From assembly GCA_964388445.1 (NCBI GenBank), contig CAYMAI010000006.1, positions 62,001 to 126,000 on the forward strand: DNA of 64,000 nt, in the 5' to 3' direction. This DNA is from CAYMAI01 sp964388445. GTDB taxonomy: Bacteria > 4484-113 > JAGGVC01. The translations under genes were made by a program, and so were the position numbers. This document shows, piece by piece, positions 60,667-64,000 of this stretch; position 1 is the first letter of the stretch; the number at the start of each line of letters is the position of its first letter. The notes below the pieces were generated by a model, which was not told the origin of the DNA, searched no databases, and saw only the letters and a list, made by a program, of their open reading frames with translations.

Positions 60667-61128
60667 TTATTCGATAACGATTTCGCCGAATTTCGCGACT
60701 CCGTACATGTCAAGTTCGGGATCGTAGCTGTTTTCATCGAATACGACCGGCCCCCAAGTGTGAACGAGATTTTCGTTGCGGTCGTACACATTCAGCGTAG
60801 CGGTCGCACTTACGCCCCAATCCCAAATCGACGCGAAAACGCCGAAAGTTCCGCGATGTACGGCGGAATTCATGAAATACTGCTCGAATGGCTGGCCGGA
60901 ATCGTAGGAATCGGGGCCGAAAACGCCGTTTGCGGTCGTTTCGTAATAGACCCAATAAATCTCCCTTCCTCCAAGGCCGTTAGGTTCGTAAACCCCTAGG
61001 TCGAGATCGATTTCGCTTTGGATCCAGCTTAAGTCGAAACGGTATCCGCCGTCGCCGTCGGGCGGCTTAATCGCGAGAAGGCGCTCGATAAATCCCAGCC
61101 ACCCGGTTTCTTGAGCGAACATATAGTG
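60667..61128 (-). pseudogene. Out-of-frame C-terminal part of the clostripain-family lipoprotein gene
   Basis: In a frame different from the main gene, 61128-60667 encodes a coherent C-terminal domain (HYMFAQETGWLGFIERLLAI, then a beta-rich part with WDWGVSATATLNVYD ending GEIVIE). The upstream gene in its own frame turns at the same point into non-family sequence (KKPGGWDLSSAFSRLSRP) and stops at 61029. One missing base at about 61120-61130 would explain both: EYEWLGADYGT would continue into YMFAQETGW. It is either a frameshift mutation or a sequence error. Confidence 0.7.
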
Positions 61129-63494
61129 CCGTAGTCCGCGCCAAGCCATTCGTATTCGAGCGGCTCAGGAATCCATATTGAAATTCCGGTTGCGAACTCG
61201 GCGCGCGCCCACCAATCGTTGGGCGAATCGAAGGCGTATGAATACGGCACGGCCGCCGAAACAGCTTGAGAAAGCGCCGCGGCCGCCGCGGCGAAGGGCG
61301 CGCCCGGCGATTGCTCGCCGTAAATCTCGAGAAAGTGCAAGATGTCTATGCCGCCCGGTTCGTAGGATTCGGCGGTTAGCGCGGCGATTGCGAGCTTCGA
61401 TTTTTCTTCATCCGGCATCGGGTCGAAGGCGGCCGCGAATTCCGTTATCGCGCTTTTGAGAGCGGCATATTTAGTGGTGTCGAAGACCGACATAGTAATC
61501 GAAAACTGGTTTTCCGCCGCGTAGTATGAAGTATAGATTTCCGCGAGTTTGTCCGACAGCTCTTCTGCCGATGCCGACGGATTAGCGGTTAGCCATTGCA
61601 TCTGTTCGGTGTAAGGAAATCCGTCGAACGGGACCAGCTGTTCGCTTGCGACAATCCACCGGGCGTTTTCGGAGAATGCGTCCATAACTTCCGCACCGCC
61701 CATGATGCATCCGTCGAAACATAGGACGTCCAATGCGTCTTTCCCGAGAGCTTGCGCTATTAGGTAATTGTCGCCGGACGTAAGCTCGGTGTCGTCCGAA
61801 ATAATCCAAGACGGGGAACGTTCGGTGCCCGGTTCCCAGCTCGATCCATGATCCCAAAGCACGAGACAGGTTCTCTTCGCGTTGAATTCCGACTTTGCCC
61901 AATTCACGAAATCGGCGATATTGGCGGGGTCGCTGCTGTCGTATCCCGCTTGAGGAAACGTCATATTTCCGGGATATGCGCTTGCATCGAATGTGCCGGT
62001 CGCGGAGTTTTGAACGACTTTGAACCTATGCACCTGCGGCAATTGCGTCGGAGGTCCGCCCCAGCTTTCGAAAATTTCCGCCTGCACGGCGATGGCGACG
62101 CTGTCCGTGCTGCCGATCGCTTCAAGTTCGTCGATGTCGTCCAGTCCCGCCTGCGCGAGGTTGTTATCCGCGCCGATGTACACCATGAAAAGCCATTCGT
62201 AATCGAACGTAACGATGAGCGGAAGGGTTGTTGCCGTAACCGTTTCCGACGGCTCGCTTTCGCCCGCGACGTTTGCGGCGGTGAGATGAAAATAGTAATC
62301 GTTTTCCGGTTCAAGATCGGCAATCGTAAAAGTCAGTGCGGTTTGCCCGGGAGGCGTGACGAGCACTTTTTCCGCCATATCTTCCGAGGCGGACACGTAT
62401 AGCCTGAACTCCTCGCCGCCTTCAGGCATATTGCCCCAGAATAGAGTGACGGATTTATCGGTGACGGAAGTTACGTTAAGACCGGTTGGCGCACCGGGAG
62501 GCAGCGGAATCGACCTGTCGACTCCTACCGCGTTGCTGGCAGCGTCGGCGTTTCCCGCGGAATCTTTGGGCACTACTGAGTAAGAACCGTCGGGCAAGCC
62601 GGTTAGTGAGAACGAAAACCGGATTCTGCCAGCGGCGTCTTTGCCGTTATCCTGCATCGGAACAAATCCGGCTTCGGAGGAAACTCCGCCGCCGAACGGC
62701 GAACGGCGCACGGAGTAACCCGCAACTTCGCGCAAGTAGTTAAGGGCGATCGGCGTTATATCTTCGATTCCGATTTCGCCGTTGCCGCTGCCGTCCATAG
62801 CCTCGAAATGCGGATTCGCGCCGACGGATTTCAAATAGTTCAGGGCTATCGGTGTGATGTCGGCAATTCCGACGTCCCCGTTTTGGTCGTAATCGCCTGG
62901 ATTTCTGTAAGACCAGCCGAGAGATTCCGAAATTTCGTCGAAAGTCAGGTTGTTTACGCGCCCGGTCTGGCCTTCCGGCGGAAGCCTTCGCCGGACTTTG
63001 TCCGAAGGAACGCCTTGGCGAAATTTAAGCGTAGCGAACTTGGAACCGGCATCGAACGAGCCTCCGCCGATGATTGCCGCGCCGAAATCCACTCCGGATT
63101 CGGTTTCTACCGCAAGGAAAAGCGAGCTTTTGCCGCCGGAATCGGGCTTTGCGTTTTCGAAAACCACGCCTTTCGGGCAAACCGCCCGGAAGTAGCACGC
63201 GGTTTCGATTTCTTCGCCGAGCCGTATTTCGATGAGCACGGCGTTTCCGGAAGACGACGCCTCTATCGAGACCGCGGGCGATTTTAGTTCGCCGTAACCG
63301 TCGGTCCGGTAAAACAGAAATTCGCCGAGAGCGGTCGAAACGCGAGCGGGCTGCGGAGCCGTTTCGGAGTTAACCGGGGTGGCAGGCCTTATTCCGCCTC
63401 CTTTTCCGCAAGAAGAAAGCAATGCCGCCAATATTGCGAAGCATAATGCCGCGGCATAGCCGCATCTAACAAGCATATTGCGTTGTATTTTCAC
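61029..63494 (-). CDS. Clostripain (C11) family peptidase lipoprotein with fibronectin III and dockerin-like repeats, frameshifted
   Basis: The intact frame encodes about 821 residues. A lipoprotein signal (CFAILAALLSSC) is followed by a cohesin-like beta region, two dockerin-like calcium repeats (GDYDQNGDVGIADITPIA and DGSGNGEIGIEDITPIA), a fibronectin III domain (APTGLNVTSVTDKSVTLFW ... ENDYYFHLTAANVAGESE) and the C11 peptidase domain. The catalytic His is in LWDHGSSW and the Cys in CFDGCIMGGAE. It is a surface or secreted Arg/Lys-type protease. The C-terminal family region is in another frame downstream (60667-61128). Start is uncertain: GTG 63494 or ATG 63476. Confidence 0.85.
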   Translation of the reverse strand: MKIQRNMLVRCGYAAALCFAILAALLSSCGKGGGIRPATPVNSETAPQPARVSTALGEFLFYRTDGYGELKSPAVSIEASSSGNAVLIEIRLGEEIETACYFRAVCPKGVVFENAKPDSGGKSSLFLAVETESGVDFGAAIIGGGSFDAGSKFATLKFRQGVPSDKVRRRLPPEGQTGRVNNLTFDEISESLGWSYRNPGDYDQNGDVGIADITPIALNYLKSVGANPHFEAMDGSGNGEIGIEDITPIALNYLREVAGYSVRRSPFGGGVSSEAGFVPMQDNGKDAAGRIRFSFSLTGLPDGSYSVVPKDSAGNADAASNAVGVDRSIPLPPGAPTGLNVTSVTDKSVTLFWGNMPEGGEEFRLYVSASEDMAEKVLVTPPGQTALTFTIADLEPENDYYFHLTAANVAGESEPSETVTATTLPLIVTFDYEWLFMVYIGADNNLAQAGLDDIDELEAIGSTDSVAIAVQAEIFESWGGPPTQLPQVHRFKVVQNSATGTFDASAYPGNMTFPQAGYDSSDPANIADFVNWAKSEFNAKRTCLVLWDHGSSWEPGTERSPSWIISDDTELTSGDNYLIAQALGKDALDVLCFDGCIMGGAEVMDAFSENARWIVASEQLVPFDGFPYTEQMQWLTANPSASAEELSDKLAEIYTSYYAAENQFSITMSVFDTTKYAALKSAITEFAAAFDPMPDEEKSKLAIAALTAESYEPGGIDILHFLEIYGEQSPGAPFAAAAAALSQAVSAAVPYSYAFDSPNDWWARAEFATGISIWIPEPLEYEWLGADYGTICSLKKPGGWDLSSAFSRLSRPTATADTVST

Positions 63495-63525
63495 TTTTTT
63501 CCGTCCGACGATATCTGAAAACCGG

Positions 63526-63531
63526 ATTATA
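63526..63531 (-). promoter_or_regulatory. -10 box of the C11 peptidase gene in TATAATCCGGTTTT element
   Basis: On the minus strand the 14-mer runs 63531-63518, identical to those at 43325 and 52144. The likely start is about 31 bases after the box. Confidence 0.55.
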
Positions 63532-63828
63532 CCGTCATTCTGCAAAAATCGTACACGGCAAGAAAAATTGCCGGGCTGAGCCGAAAGGCGATGGAGTTAA
63601 AATGTCGCCCGAATTTGACTATATGGCGGGTCTGTGTAAGTGAAACATTGCCACCGCCAATCGTTAAATAAAGGGAATTTCAATTATGTGACTTCGAGAT
63701 TAAATTTATGCGCGTAAACGCGAGCGCCGCCATTGAAGAGCGGCTGAATAAATTAAAAAGCCGCCTATATTGCGATAGCCGCCTTGATCAAGCCTAGCTG
63801 CGGCTTGGCCCAAGCCCTTGCGGCAGGC
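63532..63828. other. Intergenic region with several inverted repeats
   Basis: About 295 bases with no gene I can support. It contains a stretch of AGCCGC/GCGGCT-type repeats at 63737-63810 and a perfect palindrome CTTGATCAAG near 63783-63792. These would lie downstream of the gene at the right edge and may help end its transcript. Confidence 0.35.
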
Positions 63829-64000
63829 TCAATCGAGATCGCGGAACGAAAACGATTTTTCGATACCCGAAACCGGCTGGCCGTTTTTCTCGGCATACGG
63901 ATAGACGAAAAAGTTGTGCAATCCTGCCGTTCCCGGAACTTCTATGTCGCGGCACATCGTGAACTCGATTCGATTCTCGCAAAGCCCGCAGAAAAACATC
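63829..64000 (-). CDS. C-terminal end of an unknown small or partial protein
   Basis: An open minus-strand frame enters from the right edge and ends at a TGA at 63831-63829. The 56 residues after an in-frame ATG at 63999 start MFFCGLCENRIEFTMCRD and end GIEKSFSFRDLD. Cysteines at CGLC and a further Cys could bind zinc. It may start at that ATG or be the tail of a longer gene beyond the window. No family recognised. Confidence 0.45.
   Translation of the reverse strand, partial: MFFCGLCENRIEFTMCRDIEVPGTAGLHNFFVYPYAEKNGQPVSGIEKSFSFRDLD

Overview
The window reads as a chromosomal segment of a Gram-negative (diderm), aerobically respiring bacterium of moderate-to-high GC. Outer-membrane lipid transport parts (an LptA/OstA-like protein at the left edge, an LptF/G permease at 47-48.5 kb), FtsEX with an EnvC-like M23 endopeptidase, lipoproteins and a complete alternative complex III plus caa3 oxidase support this. 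I cannot name the lineage. Dockerin-like 'DITPIA' repeats in a secreted peptidase and a strong tendency to leaderless transcription suggest a poorly characterised phylum, but that is inference. I see no rRNA, tRNA, CRISPR array or insertion sequence.

Left arm (1-28.2 kb, all minus strand). An envelope operon, read right to left, holds a WecG/TagA glycosyltransferase, FtsE, FtsX, an M23 endopeptidase, a CtpA-type S41 protease, a NYN-domain protein and an LptA-like protein. Upstream of it lies a respiratory operon of about 14 kb: ActA-ActB-ActC-ActD-ActE-ActF (quinol oxidation), a small membrane protein, Sco, CoxB (with fused cytochrome c), CoxA, CoxC, CoxD and a second CoxC paralogue. Together these carry electrons from quinol to oxygen. 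Further right are a soluble transhydrogenase (SthA), two secreted proteins (one DUF302), a MacB-type permease with its membrane-fusion partner but no ATPase gene, and two Yip1-like membrane proteins.

Centre (28.2-37.5 kb, plus strand). Coding strand switches next to dnaA and dnaN, as expected near a replication origin. Directly after dnaN is an AT-rich restriction-modification islet: a PLD-type nuclease with a DpnI-like C-terminal winged helix, then a DpnA-like adenine methyltransferase. The gap between them and the start of the methyltransferase gene are packed with GATC. A WYL-domain regulator with a repetitive Tyr/Gln/Arg/Gly tail follows.

Right arm (37.5-64 kb, mixed strands). This holds a large TPR protein, a B12-dependent ribonucleotide reductase (NrdJ), small zinc-ribbon and membrane proteins, MnmG, a TIM-barrel hydrolase-like protein, LptF/G, a LON-domain protein, ElbB, a DUF4143 AAA ATPase, a DUF2179 membrane protein, a fatty-acid/phospholipid operon (plsX-fabH-fabD-fabG-fabF, without acpP), an AT-rich orphan gene, HemW and a clostripain-family lipoprotein whose reading frame is broken near 61.12 kb.

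A theme across the window is the promoter layout. Many first genes have a TATAAT-like -10 box only 5-8 bases before the start codon, so their mRNAs should be leaderless, whereas operon-internal genes carry good Shine-Dalgarno sequences. An identical 14-mer, TATAATCCGGTTTT, stands before three unrelated genes.
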